NCBI GenBank assembly: GCA_039720395.1
Contig: JBBPBK010000134.1
Coordinates: forward strand, 62,001-126,000
DNA length: 64,000 nucleotides
Direction of reading: 5' to 3'
DNA from: Liquidambar formosana
Taxonomy: Eukaryota > Streptophyta > Magnoliopsida > Saxifragales > Altingiaceae
Shown: piece after piece, positions 35,201-46,626 of the stretch
Layout of the letters: every line of letters starts with the position of its first letter
How positions within the stretch are numbered: position 1 is the first letter of the stretch
The notes under the pieces: model-generated
The model's input: the letters and a program-made list of their open reading frames with translations, nothing else
Told to the model about the DNA's origin: nothing
Databases searched by the model: none
Program-made: the position numbers and the translations under genes

Positions 35201-38200
35201 GGAACAGGGAGGATTTTGGGAGAGTGGATTTTAAAATGAAAAAGTTGTTGGATGAGATTAAATTGATTGATGGTAAGGAAGAATTGGAGGAGTTATCTAT
35301 TGAAGATAGAAACTTGAGGTTGGCTGCGAGGGCAGAATACGCAAGATTGGCTAAATTTGAAGAAATCAGCTGGAGACAGAAGTCAAAGGAATTGTGGCTG
35401 AAGGAGGGTGATAGAAATACAAGATTTTTTCATAGGATGGCAAATGCCCATAGACGTAGGAATTTTATTGCAAAAATTAGATAAGGAGAAAGGGTAGTGG
35501 ATAAAGAGAAGGATATTGCTGATGTAGCTGTAGATTTTTATCAAAAGCTTTTCTGTGAGGAGGAGGTTTACCGACCCAAGTTAGATGGAACAAGTTTCGA
35601 CACCATTAGTGAAGAAGATGCAGATTGGCTTGAGAGGCTGTGGGAAGAGGACGAGGTGTTGGCAGTGGTTAATGGATTCAATGGTGATAAGGCCCCTGTC
35701 CCTGATGGGATGACAATGGCGTTCTATCAAAGATGTTGGAGAGTTATTAGAAGGGATTTGATGAATATGCTTATGGAATTTCACGACAGGGGAAGATTTG
35801 AGAGAAGTTTGAATGCAACCTTTGTTACCCTCATCCCAAAGAAATCTGGTGAGCTGAATGTTAAGGATTTTCGTCCTATCAGTCTTATTGGAAGTGTCTA
35901 CAAAATTGTGGCTAAATTAATGGCCGATAGAATGAAGCGAGTGATTGGCAAAGTGATTTCGCAGAGCCAAAACGCGTTTGTGAGGGGTAGGACAGATCCT
36001 TGATGCAGCCTTAATTGCTAATGAATGCATTGATGCTCGCATTCGATCAGAAAATCCTGGTTTGGTGTGCAAATTAGATATGGAAAAAGCGTATGATAAT
36101 GTTAACTGGGATTTTTTGATGTATCTTCTTCGACGTATGGGCTTTGGAACGCGGTGGAGGAGTTGGATACAATTTTGTATTTCAACAGCCTCATTTTCAG
36201 TTCTGATTAATGGGAAAGCATTTGGTTTTTTTGGGAGTTCTAGAGGATTGCGTCAAGGCGATCCCCTGTCGCTTTTCCTTTTTATCATTGTGATGGAGGC
36301 TTTTAGTCGGCTGATGCAAAAAGCTACAGAAGTGAACACAGTGGAGGGCTTTGTTTTTAATAGGGGAGGTTTGTATAGGGGATGTATTTCTCATCTTCTT
36401 TATGCTGACGATTCCATTATTTTTTGTGGAGCTAGCAATAGACAAGTTAGACATTTGAGAGTGGTTTTGTTGTGTTTTCAAGCTGTATCAGGGTTGAAAA
36501 TTAATTTAGGTAAAAGCGAGATGTTTGCGGTTGGGGAGAATATTGATACAGTCTTGTATGATGAAAATTTAGGTTGTAAAGTGGGGAGGCTTCCCACTTC
36601 TTATCTGGGTTTGTCATTAGGAGCTAAATTTAGATGCACAACCACATGGGATCCAGTGGTGGAGAGGTTTGAGAAACGCCTTAGTGGATGGAAGCGAGGT
36701 TATTTGTCCAAAGGGGGAAGGATGACGCTGATCAAGAGCACTCTTTCTAGCCTTCCAACTTACTTTATGTCTTTGTTCCTTATTCCAACGTCGGTGGCAA
36801 AGAAATTGGAAAAATTACAAAGGGATTTCCTGTGGGCAGGATTGGGGGATGAGCAGAAAATGCATTTGGTTAATTGGAAGACCATCTGCTCTTCGAAGAA
36901 AGATCGTGGGCTGGGTTTTAGGCCTTTAAGAGTTTTCAATAAGGCATTGCTTGGGAAGTGGATGTGGAGGTTTAGCACAGAAAAAGAGGCTCTATGGAGA
37001 AGTGTAGTGGAGTGGAAATACGGGAGTGAAGAAGGTAACTGGTGGCCTAAAAGCGTGAGAAGTACTTATGGTACGGGAGTATGGAAAGCTATCGTTAAAG
37101 GGCTGTTTTGGTTTAAAAAAGAGACTACTTTTAAAACAGGAAATGGGCACACAGTCAGATTTTGGAGTGATCTTTGGTGTGGAGATATAACCTTGAAGGA
37201 AGAGTTCCCTAGTTTATTTAGTTTAGCGGTGAACAAAGAAGCATGGGTGGGAGATATGATTAAGTGGAATGAGGATGTTGCGAATTGGGATGTGTTATTT
37301 GGGAGGGATTTACAGGATTGGGAGCTCGAAGAAGTCATGCGTTTTTTTGAGAAAATTTATTGAACTGAAATTTGTAGAGATGAGGAAGATAAGATAGTTT
37401 GGAGAAGGAAGAAAAATGGTAGATTTTCGGTGGGCTCTTTTTATGCTACATTGGTACATAGAGAGGGAAGAGGGTTTCCTTCGGCTAGAGTCTGGGTTCC
37501 TAATGCCCCGACTAAAATCTCTTTCTTTTTATGGGTAGCCTGCTGGGATAAATGTTTGACGATTGACAATCTTATTAAACGAGGCTTTCAACTTCCCAAT
37601 CGTTGCATCATGTGTAAACAAGAGGTAGAATCTGTAGGTCACCTGTTACTTCATTGTGAAATAGCTAAGAAATTGTGGACTACGTGCTTTAAGGCGTTTG
37701 GAATTCAGTGGGTGATGCCCAGGTCAGTACAGCAACTCTTATACTCCTGGTGGTGCAAAAGCAAGAATAAGGAAGCCTTGGTCATATGGAAAATGGTGCC
37801 GCATGCTACATTATGGGCTATTTGGAAAGAGAGAAATAGAAGAACGTTTGAAGGAGGGGAATGGGGCATTGAAAAACTGAAACATTATATTTTTGACTTC
37901 CTTTTTGAGTGGGGAGATCCTGGCCGCTTTTTTCGCCGGACTCCCCTGGAAGATTTTGTGGATAGTTTGATTCCTTAGGCTCTTTAGACTCTTTTTCTCT
38001 TTTTCTTTTCTTTTTGGTATACTCCCTGTATACATGGCTTTGGCCTATTCTTTTGCAATCAAGTAACCTTTATAAAAAAAAAATAAATCGGAATAGGTAA
38101 CCCATCCTTGGATGGAGGACATGACATTATCAATGGTTTGCAGATTCTCTACAGATGAATATTATTGGTCCTTTCATTTGTGCATTTGATGCTGGTATGT

Positions 38201-39081
38201 GTTTGGACTTTGTACAACATACATCATGCCAAAATGCATAGGTGTTCCATATATCAAATAAATTTGGGCAATTCGGAATTTTGTGCTTACCACTTGCCAC
38301 TATTATTGGTTGTTGCATGGGATCATTCTTGCTCATTCGAAGCCTGTGGCCCTGTGCCACCCTTATGATTGAGAGAGCTTGGAGTTGTTTTCAACTCTTG
38401 GTTTATATGTAATTGTTCACTCGTGGATGTTTTTTAGCGACAGCGCCAACTTGAATGCTTAATATCTACAATTTATCATGTTAATGTTAAATGTTTGCAC
38501 GTAATCATTCTGCGGTGTTTTACAATTGATACTTGCCAAGAGCTGAGTTTGGTAGGACCCTGTTTGGTCCTATCCTTGACATGTTTTTGGTTTGTTATTA
38601 TGTGCATACAGATTGCGAGGCACAGGGGAATATGACAAATTCTTTGCTGATGGAATTTATAACTGTGCTGGTTGTGGCACGCCACTTTATAAATCGTCCA
38701 CCAAATTTAACTCTGGCTGTGGTTGGCCTGCTTTCTACGAGGGTCTCCCTGGAGCCATAAATCGTTCTGTGAGTTCTTGTTTGTATTTTATCATTGTTCA
38801 TCACTCGTATAATTTGTTATTATTATTATTGTTATTTTTTGAATTCATATGTATTCTTTCTTTATGCTATTTTGTTGATTGGTATTTAATAAACCAAAAA
38901 GTTGCCAAATTTTCAGCCAGATCCAGATGGGAGGAGAACTGAAATTACATGTGCAGCTTGCGGTGGACACTTGGGCCATGTTTTCAAAGGTGAGGGGTTT
39001 CAAACACCAACAGACGAACGCTACTGTGTCAACAGTGTTTCAATCAAGTTTATTTCTGAGAAACCTTCTACTTCCCTTTGA
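29215..39081 (+). CDS. MSRB: Methionine-R-sulfoxide reductase B, cytosolic type
   Basis: Reduces the R form of methionine sulfoxide in oxidised proteins. Exons are 29215-29309, 38612-38768 and 38917-39081 with GT-AG introns and matching phases, giving 138 residues. It opens [20 protein letters not shown] with no transit peptide, so the cytosol is likely. Zinc is held by C50/C53 (CAGC) and C96/C99 (CAAC). GCGWPAF holds C68. The catalytic Cys is C121 in DERYCVNS. The short C-terminal tail after KF (ISEKPSTSL) is the only part I cannot place in the family. Intron 1 is 9.3 kb because it contains a LINE (31752-38082), and the splice sites are intact. Similar to Arabidopsis MSRB5-type proteins. Its promoter faces that of SAC3B. 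Confidence 0.93.
29310..31737. other. MSRB intron 1, part before the LINE
   Basis: AT-rich intron DNA. It holds (AAAG)n near 29930-29950, (TTTA)n at about 31437-31460, and a GC-richer stretch at 29790-29920 that looks like an unclassified repeat. A 73-codon open frame at 30358-30579 has no family features. Confidence 0.5.
32061..34083 (+). pseudogene. LINE ORF1 (DUF4283 RNA-binding protein), broken
   Basis: The intact part (32593-34083) has the DUF4283 core: [36 protein letters not shown], then [15 protein letters not shown] and [12 protein letters not shown]. Upstream pieces at 32061-32273 ([16 protein letters not shown]) and 32310-32570 ([20 protein letters not shown]) match the N-terminal region that precedes DUF4283 in these proteins. 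They are separated by an in-frame TAG (32271-32273), and another TAG at 32568-32570 plus a frame change precedes the main part. The C-terminal half is low in recognisable motifs. Confidence 0.82.
34336..37978 (+). pseudogene. LINE ORF2 (endonuclease, reverse transcriptase, zf-RVT), broken
   Basis: It starts [17 protein letters not shown]. The endonuclease motifs are [21 protein letters not shown] and VSDHSPV. The reverse transcriptase has [41 protein letters not shown] and [10 protein letters not shown]. The end (about 37430-37978) is a zf-RVT domain with [18 protein letters not shown]. Lesions are a frameshift at the G run near 34415, one near 34745, TAA at 35482, a frameshift near 36000, and TGA at 37361. 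So the element cannot move by itself. Confidence 0.9.
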
Positions 39082-39724
39082 AAGTTTATGATGGTTGTGC
39101 TGATGCAAAATAAGCTCTCTGTTTAAATTAAGTTGTTCTAAAATGTAGTTCCTACAAAGACCAATATGATGAGTGAAGTCATTTGTCTCCAGTGCTGTTA
39201 AATATCATTTTTAATTGTTTGAGTGTATGGTGTAATGAGTATTTTGAGGAGGGCCTTTTTTGCTTATACCCACAATTGGAATTCGGGTTCATGTCCTCTA
39301 TCATCAATTTTCCTCCACATACTCCCTGGAATATGCATTTTTTATTTATACCTTGTGGACGGGATTGTTCTTTGAATTCAGATGAAATACTACTTGTCCC
39401 AGAGTATCATGCCTGAAAGGCATAAAATTTTAGCAAGTGGAGGATTATAATTGTGGAGGAGATGAGTCTTCTATTAGGTTTGTTACATCTTGGATGCTGT
39501 TTCCTTTCATTCTTTTCTCGTGCTGCTGATCTCTGTTCTCTGGTTGTTATCGGATTGCAGCTGCCAACATATGTCTGTCTAACCTCAACAGTCCCCTTGG
39601 TCTGAAAAAATTGTTCAATGTAGACGCATTGGTAGTAATTCAAGTAAGAGGCTTGTGGTAGTAATCCTACCGATAAGCTTGGATTTCTGTTGTATATCAA
39701 TTCTCTTTAAAGAGAGAGGGACGG

Positions 39725-39755
<31 letters not shown>

Positions 39756-40610
39756 TTGTTGTTGTTGTTGTTGTTGTTGTTTGTTTTGTGTTGCTCTATT
39801 GTATGAATATAGAAATTGAACCATGTGTTCCTAAAATCGCTTCCCCCTTTTAATGTCCAAGGCTATGAACCATACGCCAGAAGTTCTTGTGGATAAAAGT
39901 GATCATCTCAATCCGTTGAAAAATATAAACAATGAGGGAGCTGATTCCAACAGTATCTTCTAGTTAAATGTTGATCATTGAGTATTCACCAACATTTAAC
40001 TGCTGTTAAGTAGAGTATTCTCTAACACCTCTTTTGTGGAATTCCCCATATGCCTCAAGTAGCCATCTTTGTCTTCTTTGTGATTACAACAAATATCCAA
40101 GCAGCATATGCCTATGTTACTCCCCACTCCTCAAGACTCCCAGCAAAAAACAATAAACTGAAGGCAGTTTTTAAGCTATAACCAGAGAGAGAGAGCACCG
40201 AATCATCATGCCAATTAGTTAGTTCTTAGAGAACCCATGGCATGAAATTGCCAATCCTTACCCAACCCCGCACACCCACCCCTCCTAAAAAAAAAAGAAA
40301 AAAAAAGAAAAGAACAAGCAACCCCATCCCACCCACCCACATAAAAATGACCTTACACATCAGTTCATATAAACTAATTGATTATCAAAAAGTGAAAACC
40401 AGCAAGCTAATAAGCATGAATTGATATTCCCCTTTTTCACGCAGTTAATCAGCGCCTTATAAAACGGCCATTATAGAAGAAAATTAACCATGAACTCAAT
40501 TAGGGGGCCGTAACTGCTTTAGAAACGATCAAACAACTTGATATTTCACTTTTCAGGTCATGATCGACTTTCTTATCTGGGAAACATTCTGTATTTCTAT
40601 GGAACCATAA
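39082..40610. other. MSRB 3' flank with microsatellites
   Basis: No gene is seen. A (CT)n run of about 28 bp (39724-39752) is followed at once by (TTG)n (about 39753-39780). Confidence 0.6.
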
Positions 40611-40831
40611 GGCTGCTTTTGGTATGAAGGAATGAGAGTGGGAATAGAATGTGCCGGTATTCCATTACTAATAAAGTTTGGAGTGTTTGGTTGACTAAGA
40701 ATGGAAAGATGAATGGCTATTTACACCTTGTAGGGAATGAAATCACAAAAAGTGGATCTCCGTTCATTCCATTCTCACCATTTACTAAACCATGCCAATC
40801 CCATTCCATTCATACAAATCAAACGCAGTCC
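40611..40831. mobile_element. Putative Tourist-like MITE
   Basis: The left end GGCTGCTTTTGGTATGAAGG pairs loosely with the right end in reverse, GGACTGCGTTTGATTTGTAT. Both arms carry GAATGGAATGG-like motifs, common in PIF/Harbinger MITEs. No clear 3-bp TSD. Confidence 0.45.
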
Positions 40832-41838
40832 AAGTGTTTACAGCAATTCATCATTACAAAAAGTTGTTAATCGTGTTATTATAACAAAATGTATGGCACT
40901 TCGTAATGATGTTATAGCTGAACGGGACTCTCATGTCATCGTTGGGTTCTTAATGCTCCGTGAGAATTATGATCTTCCATGGCACACATATCCAATTAGC
41001 GTGAATCAAGATATCCAATACATTTAATGAGGAAAATTGATGATTTGGTAAATATCATCAAGCTTATTCACTGCTAGTCCAGGTCAAAATATTGATTCTA
41101 CTTGTATTTGGACTAATCATTTTCTTAAGAAACTTTGGGTAATTTTCCTGGAGGTTAATTTTTATGGATTAATTAATAATAAATTCATTTCATTTTTATA
41201 TATATAAAAAAATGAAACAAAATAAAAATAAAATAAAGATAGAGATGCCGAAAACTGTCCAGGGCGTGACAAACGCCGGGTGCATTATTCTCAGGTACAC
41301 TTTAGATCATCTCCGCTTTTTATCTTGGGTACTTTTAGCTGTCAAATCATAGCTAAAAAAATAAATAAAAAAATAAAATAAATATATATATATATATATA
41401 TATTAAAAGTGTGGAAAAAATTCACCTTTTATCATTTAAGTTATCAAGATTTGGATGATAGTTTGTTATTTTATATTTTTACTTTTTATCTATCCGCAAA
41501 CCCTTACCCCGCAATATTCGACGTCCATCCATAAAATTGTATACCGTCACCCAACATCATTCGGATCAATATAATTTTTTGCATGAATTGCTTACATGAG
41601 AAAGATTATCTAATCTAATAGTTGAATTTGTAAAATACGTATCTCTAATTAAATAATGTTTTGGATAGAGTACACATGATAATAGAAGGATTGACAATAG
41701 ATATATATATAGGATGATGATCAAATGAGTTGTACCTATATCAACATCCACATTAAGAGTTGTATGTTGTGCATTAGTGGGTTATGGAGTATATTGGTTT
41801 AATGCACAAGGTACAATTCCCAATACATGATATTGATA
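40832..41838. other. AT-rich intergenic DNA
   Basis: No gene is seen. It contains an (AT)n run at about 41381-41402. Confidence 0.55.
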
Positions 41839-41840
41839 TA

Positions 41841-42117
41841 CTCCCTCTTTTCCTATTTTTCTATCCCCTTTGAAAAACGCGTTTTTTTAGATAACTCTAT
41901 TCAATACTTTCGAATTAATACTTATGTTTTACAATTCTAATTTTACCCTTATATGTATAAACATTAGAAAGAGAGAAAAGACATTTTAAGGGTAGTTTAA
42001 AAAATCAAACAAAAAATTTCATTGACTTTTTTGAATGTGATAATAATTTTTGAACATCTCAAAATGAAAAGTAGACGATTAATGAAAAGTAGACCAATTA
42101 GATCGGAACAAATGGAG
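41841..42117. mobile_element. Stowaway-type MITE
   Basis: It starts CTCCCTCTTTTCCTATTTTT and ends with the reverse of CTCCATTTGTTCCGATCTAA. TA flanks both ends (41839-41840 and 42118-42119). It lies about 160 bp past the stop codon of the AdoMetDC-like gene. Confidence 0.75.
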
Positions 42118-42279
42118 TAAGTTATGTGTCCGGATCTTCTGTCCCCATTTCCAATCCCCTTTCTGTTTCACTTCATTAAGTTTCTGCCACGTGTCCAAAC
42201 CCAATCTCTAATTCAACCGAGCAAAATCACCGTCAAAGTCGCCCACCACCATGCATGATCCGCACCCACCTTCTCCAGC

Positions 42280-43335
42280 CTAGTCCCCGCGACGCGGAGA
42301 AAAGGTTTGGAACATCACAGCCGTGGATTTGTCCACGCCGAAACTCCGGCATTTAAATCCAATATCCTTGACCGCATTCTCCATGTCTTTTGAGACTTTC
42401 TGTAAGACGTCTTGGGACACTTCTGTTTGTGGTAAGACGACTTCCGTCGACGCTTTGCTGTTAATGCAAGTAGTGGAAACCGACATAGTTGCTGGATCGA
42501 ACACGTCCACCACCTTCTTTAACATTTGGACGACGTCCTCGATTGACCCCACGCATTCGAAGCTCGCGTAACCATAACTGCGGACCTCCTGAGTGACTGT
42601 GACGTCAATCATCAAGAATGGGTCACGGTGGATGCTTCTCGCTGAGTACCTGCATGGGCTGGATGTGGTGTTGCGGTCGTCGCGGACAAGATGGAGCTCG
42701 GCCACTACTGCTCCGAGCTTATCATAGGATTTAGGACCGAAGTTCTTCTTGGCAAGGGCATGATGGGGCTGAATCATGCACACTTGTATAGTATATAACC
42801 CGTCGGGTGTGTGTTGCACCGCTATATTGTGAGTTTCATCACAAGCAATGCAAACACCCAAGGAATGAGAAGGCATCTCCAAAGGCGTAATGACATCAGT
42901 TTTTATGCAGAAGCTAGGAACACTAGCCTCTAAAAAGGCCACTTCTTCTTTAAAGCTACTGTTTGGGAAAGTCCCTGATGGAGGGAGCGTAAAGAAGCCT
43001 TGTGTGTAGACACACACACTAAGAGCGAGACACTTTTTTTGTGCACCGTCTTTGAGTTGATCGATGTATCTACAAATTTGGTTGGTTCCACGTGTCTTGA
43101 TGATGATCTTGGTGGGATACACAAAGAGGCTTGACTCTGACTCTGGCTGTAAGAGCACGTAGGAGTCAAAGCACTGGTTAACCACAGGAGGATCTGCGGT
43201 GCGACTGGGTCTCACTCCGTCCAGGACCACTGGTTCTGTTGACCTGGAATCAAACAGCGGCCTTAGATCGCTGTCACCCCCTGAGAAATGGAGCTCAAGG
43301 CGTTTCGCAATCCCTTCGAAACCGGAAGTATCCAT
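42280..43335 (-). CDS. Divergent S-adenosylmethionine decarboxylase-like protein, probably not a normal enzyme
   Basis: AdoMetDC makes decarboxylated SAM for spermidine and spermine. This intronless 351-residue frame has family landmarks: GFEG..KRLEL at the start, ESSLFVYPTKIIIKT at 67-81, SFKEEVAFLE, GLYTIQVCMI and YGYASFE. The start at M1 (43335) is preferred over an in-frame ATG at 43368 because family members begin just before SGFEG. The Glu67-Ser68 cleavage pair that forms the pyruvoyl group is present. Lost are Cys82 (Arg, in KTRGTN), the Glu equivalent to human Glu11 (Ala10, in GFEGIAK) and the His equivalent to human His243 (Asp244, in IDVTVT). The Ser equivalent to Ser229 remains (CRYS). 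It may be an enzyme-dead paralogue or a regulator. Family call firm, function unknown. Confidence 0.82.
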   Translation of the reverse strand: MDTSGFEGIAKRLELHFSGGDSDLRPLFDSRSTEPVVLDGVRPSRTADPPVVNQCFDSYVLLQPESESSLFVYPTKIIIKTRGTNQICRYIDQLKDGAQKKCLALSVCVYTQGFFTLPPSGTFPNSSFKEEVAFLEASVPSFCIKTDVITPLEMPSHSLGVCIACDETHNIAVQHTPDGLYTIQVCMIQPHHALAKKNFGPKSYDKLGAVVAELHLVRDDRNTTSSPCRYSARSIHRDPFLMIDVTVTQEVRSYGYASFECVGSIEDVVQMLKKVVDVFDPATMSVSTTCINSKASTEVVLPQTEVSQDVLQKVSKDMENAVKDIGFKCRSFGVDKSTAVMFQTFSPRRGD

Positions 43336-43380
43336 TGAGAATTGACAGAACAGACTAAGAACGTACACTAGCTTGAAACA

Positions 43381-43404
43381 AGAGAGAGAGAGAGAGAGAG
43401 AGAG
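43381..43404 (-). repeat. (GA/CT)12 tract in the AdoMetDC-like leader
   Basis: A pure dinucleotide run about 45 bp before the start codon and downstream of the TATA box. CT-rich leaders and GAGA tracts are common near plant promoters. Confidence 0.75.
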
Positions 43405-43445
43405 ACGACAGAACTGGCCTGGGAGCTTGTGGGTTTACATGTACA

Positions 43446-43453
43446 TATTTATA
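43446..43453 (-). promoter_or_regulatory. TATA box of the AdoMetDC-like gene
   Basis: TATAAATA on the minus strand, about 110 bp before the ATG. Initiation about 30 bp downstream would leave a leader of roughly 80 nt. Confidence 0.6.
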
Positions 43454-43539
43454 GGCCAGGGAAGAGGCTGGGATCCAGAGATGGAGAGAAGAGAGCACGC
43501 GTGGAGAGAAGTGAGGGAGAATAATGAGTGCAGGCATAG

Positions 43540-45433
43540 TGGATGAGATGATTATAATTGCAAGCTATCTGTTAAACTTCATTTTTGCACCATCTTACTA
43601 GGGTTTGTCATTTCATGTAAGTTTTTACTTTGTTTTTTAGTCTAATCACTTGCATTAGTTTTTTAGAATTTTAAGGATAATGGGTATGAATTTTGATTCA
43701 ATTTGGAGTTGATCTTGAGGGTTAATAAGAGTTTTTGTGACTTGAGGGGCATAATCGTCTTTTAAGTTACAACAAACTTTTCATTTGACTTTGAAATGAT
43801 CTCCAAATTGTCAATTGGAGTTCATATTGATGCATACAGGGTATTTATAGGTTTAATTTGGTGAATTAATAGATTAGGGTTAAAATGGCTCATAATGGTT
43901 CAAGTGGTTAAAAAACCTATTTCGGGTTGACTTATTCAACTCATGACTACCAATCAATTATTTTCAAATTGGCTTTACCTAGTCTTTATTTTATTCCTAA
44001 AAGTGTTTTGCAATGTTTAATTTTGGTTTGAAAAGCATTTGGTTGGATCCTATGTGCATACCTATGCTTTGCAACAGTAATACATAGCGGTTAACCGCCT
44101 TTGTAAAACTTAACCATGCACCCATGGTCAATAGTTTTTGCCCTAAAATATTTAAAAATGTATTTCTCATCAAAACATGGTCATTTTGGTTTTTATTTCA
44201 TTAAAATCGGAATTAATTTGACATCTAAAACACTTCTAGAAGGAAAGGAGTCCAAAAAAGGAGAAAAACTAAAGATGGGCTTGGGTGACCCCCCAGCCCT
44301 GGGCGGCTAGCTGCCTGGGCCCAGGGGACTAGCCGCCCAGGGTCAGGTGGTCACTCGAGACCACTTCCTATTTTTGCTAAAGTGGGACTTTATTACCTAT
44401 TTTAATGGATTTGGACTCTTTTGGACGAGTTTAATTTCCTTATAATTTTTGGTAAGTTTTGAGTTCCTTGAGCTCCAAGAGAGTCTATAATAACCCTTGG
44501 ATTAATTTTTAAGGTTTTAATTCTAGTAATTGATTTATCTCACCTAAACTCTATAAATACCCCACCATGTTTCAACATTAGGGGAGCCACTTCTATGTAT
44601 TAAACCTAAGTTTTAAGAGAGAATTCTAAAGAAGAGCTGGAATTCTTGCTGGAGACTTGAAGAGACTTGTATCAAGTTATTCACAAGAGAAGGAGAGAGT
44701 CTATATAGCAACAAAGAAGGCTTAACCTAAGGTATTTCTTTCTCTATCAATGCTAAAATTAGGGTTTCTTATAGAATAGTTTTATTGCATGCTAAAGTTA
44801 GGTTTTTTATCATGTATTAATGCTTTAGTTAGTTAATATACATGATCTAAATGTTATTCATGATGAGTTTTGCATACTTTAGAGTTATTCTATAGGATTT
44901 AATGCACAGTTGTAATTATAGGATTTCCATTATCCTTATTTCATATAAGTTTCATATAGCATACTAGGTTAGGTTTTTTGAGTTGTTTCTTTTTATGATT
45001 GCTATATATGTTATGCATGTAGAATAATTATGATAAGTTTTGCATTCATATTAATGGATTTCTAGATTTTTATGCATGTCATGGTATTAAGGTTGCATTA
45101 GGGTTTTGTTATCTTATTATTCTTATTATTTACATGATTAATAGATTATTTTAGGCCTTAATTCAATTTTGTCCAGATTTGTATTTTGTTCCTTTTGCTT
45201 TATTTTGAACACGTGTAAAGGTGAAATAGGTGTGGTAATTGCCTTGTTACAAATAAAGTTGCTATTGCTCAATTTTGCTATTGTTTGGAATAAATTGCAC
45301 AAGGTAAGTAGGGTATAAAAGTGCCCTAACTCTTTTTCCTTATTGTACGGGGTAATTTCTGCTCCCCGAACTACGTGTTGATGATGGAGCTTGCTCCCTC
45401 GCCTGGACCTGCAATCACAAGCTTGGAAAATGG
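43540..45433. other. Older repeat-like DNA, left of the Tat element
   Basis: I see no gene. It holds a GC-rich nested palindrome (44297-44342) and a TATA box (CTATAAATACCCC, about 44560) followed by CT/AG-rich leader-like DNA, which suggests an LTR or leader of an older retroelement. The last bases, GGAAAATGGGTCAG, continue in sense after the Tat element at 61907, so this was one sequence before insertion. Confidence 0.5.
44297..44342. repeat. Nested GC-rich palindrome
   Basis: CCCTGGGCGGCTAG (44297-44310) is perfectly inverted at 44329-44342. The 18-bp loop itself contains the palindrome CCTGGGCCCAGG. Confidence 0.85.
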
Positions 45434-45884
45434 GTCAGTGTGAGCGCCGTGTCCTTTCACCACGCCCGGCTCGAGAGTACGCCACTAATCGCGGACGATT
45501 AGGGCGGAGAGGGAGTCGCCACCCGATTTTGGCCTCGGGAACCGATAGACCCCTAGCAAGGGCCCAACTCGTCATCACCCAAAGAATCAAGGTTCGGAGC
45601 TAAGGTACGCGGACGGGAAGGTGTTAGGCACCCGTCTGCGCCCGGCTAAAATCCGGCCTCACATACACTTATTGGCTTTAATTAAAAAGGGTTTAATCAA
45701 ACTTGACCACTATGCAGACAACTAGGCAAAATCAAATAAAGGCATGCAATGATGAAAGATAAAAAGGATTTAAAGAGAAATATACACACATATAAGAGAA
45801 AGGGGTTGAAATCAATGGAGAACTTACGCTGCCTGTACTACCTGTAAGGGAGAAAAGAGGATTTAAACTGAAAAAAAATAAGGT

Positions 45885-45945
45885 CATGCACGTACGTGCA
45901 TATGAAAGGCACGTACGTGCATATGCAAGGCACGTACGTGCATAC
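45885..45945. repeat. ACGTACGT palindrome array, LTR downstream part, 3 copies
   Basis: Three GCACGTACGTGC units at about 23-bp spacing, about 490 bp downstream of the LTR TATA box. The partner LTR has two copies (61078-61117). Confidence 0.9.
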
Positions 45946-46566
45946 CCTAAATGAAATCCATGCGAAAATACAAATCTAAACCTATTGTGCAATTATCATG
46001 CCTGTGTGACACTACGAATGATCAGGGTATATACAGAAACTATCTAAACATGCTTTGAAGACATAAAAAAAATCTAGATCTAAATGTCGAGATACGACGT
46101 ATGCAAAAGAAATGATAGAGGACCTATTTTAGATCTATGAATGTAGAAATGAATTTATGCTGAGTCTAAATGCATCATGTATTCAGGCAGTAAATGAAAA
46201 GATGCATAAGATGTACATTTCATGCAATATCCTAAATAATATTATCAAATCATTGAAGGAAAACGAAATTGAGGGTTAAGAACCGTTACCCTCAGGGCGG
46301 GCAACAGCAGCGGTTCCTTCGTCAATCCTACTCTCCGGACTTCCCGTAGACACAGCCGCCAATATTGGATTTTTTAGAGTGGTCGTTTGGTAGCCAAAAT
46401 CGAATCCCCTCTCTTGAATGAAAGCAGGGTATTTATAGGCGGGGATTAGGGTTTAATTCGGGGATTTCTAGGGTTTCCCAGCCGCCACTGAGCAGCTGTC
46501 AGCGTGGGGGCTGTATAAGGTAAGAAGTAATTTCGGGGGGAAGAGATGGAATTCAAAAAGAGAGGG

Positions 46567-46626
46567 CATGATCGTACGTGCATGGTATATGCACGTACGT
46601 GCATATCCCATGCACGTACGTGCATG
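46567..46626. repeat. ACGTACGT palindrome array, LTR upstream of TATA, 3 copies
   Basis: ATCGTACGTGCAT, ATGCACGTACGTGCAT and CATGCACGTACGTGCATG at about 22-bp spacing, 130-190 bp upstream of the LTR TATA box in element orientation. The partner LTR keeps one (61740-61758). Confidence 0.9.

Larger units (their letters stand above)
31752..38082 (+). mobile_element. L1-type LINE inserted in MSRB intron 1
   Basis: ATAAATCGGAATAG occurs exactly at 31738-31751 and 38083-38096, and the element ends in an A run just before the second copy. It holds a 5' leader, a DUF4283 ORF1, and an ORF2 with endonuclease, reverse transcriptase (YADD) and a zf-RVT end. All are broken. Same strand as MSRB, so its reverse-transcriptase region is transcribed as intron. 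Confidence 0.93.
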
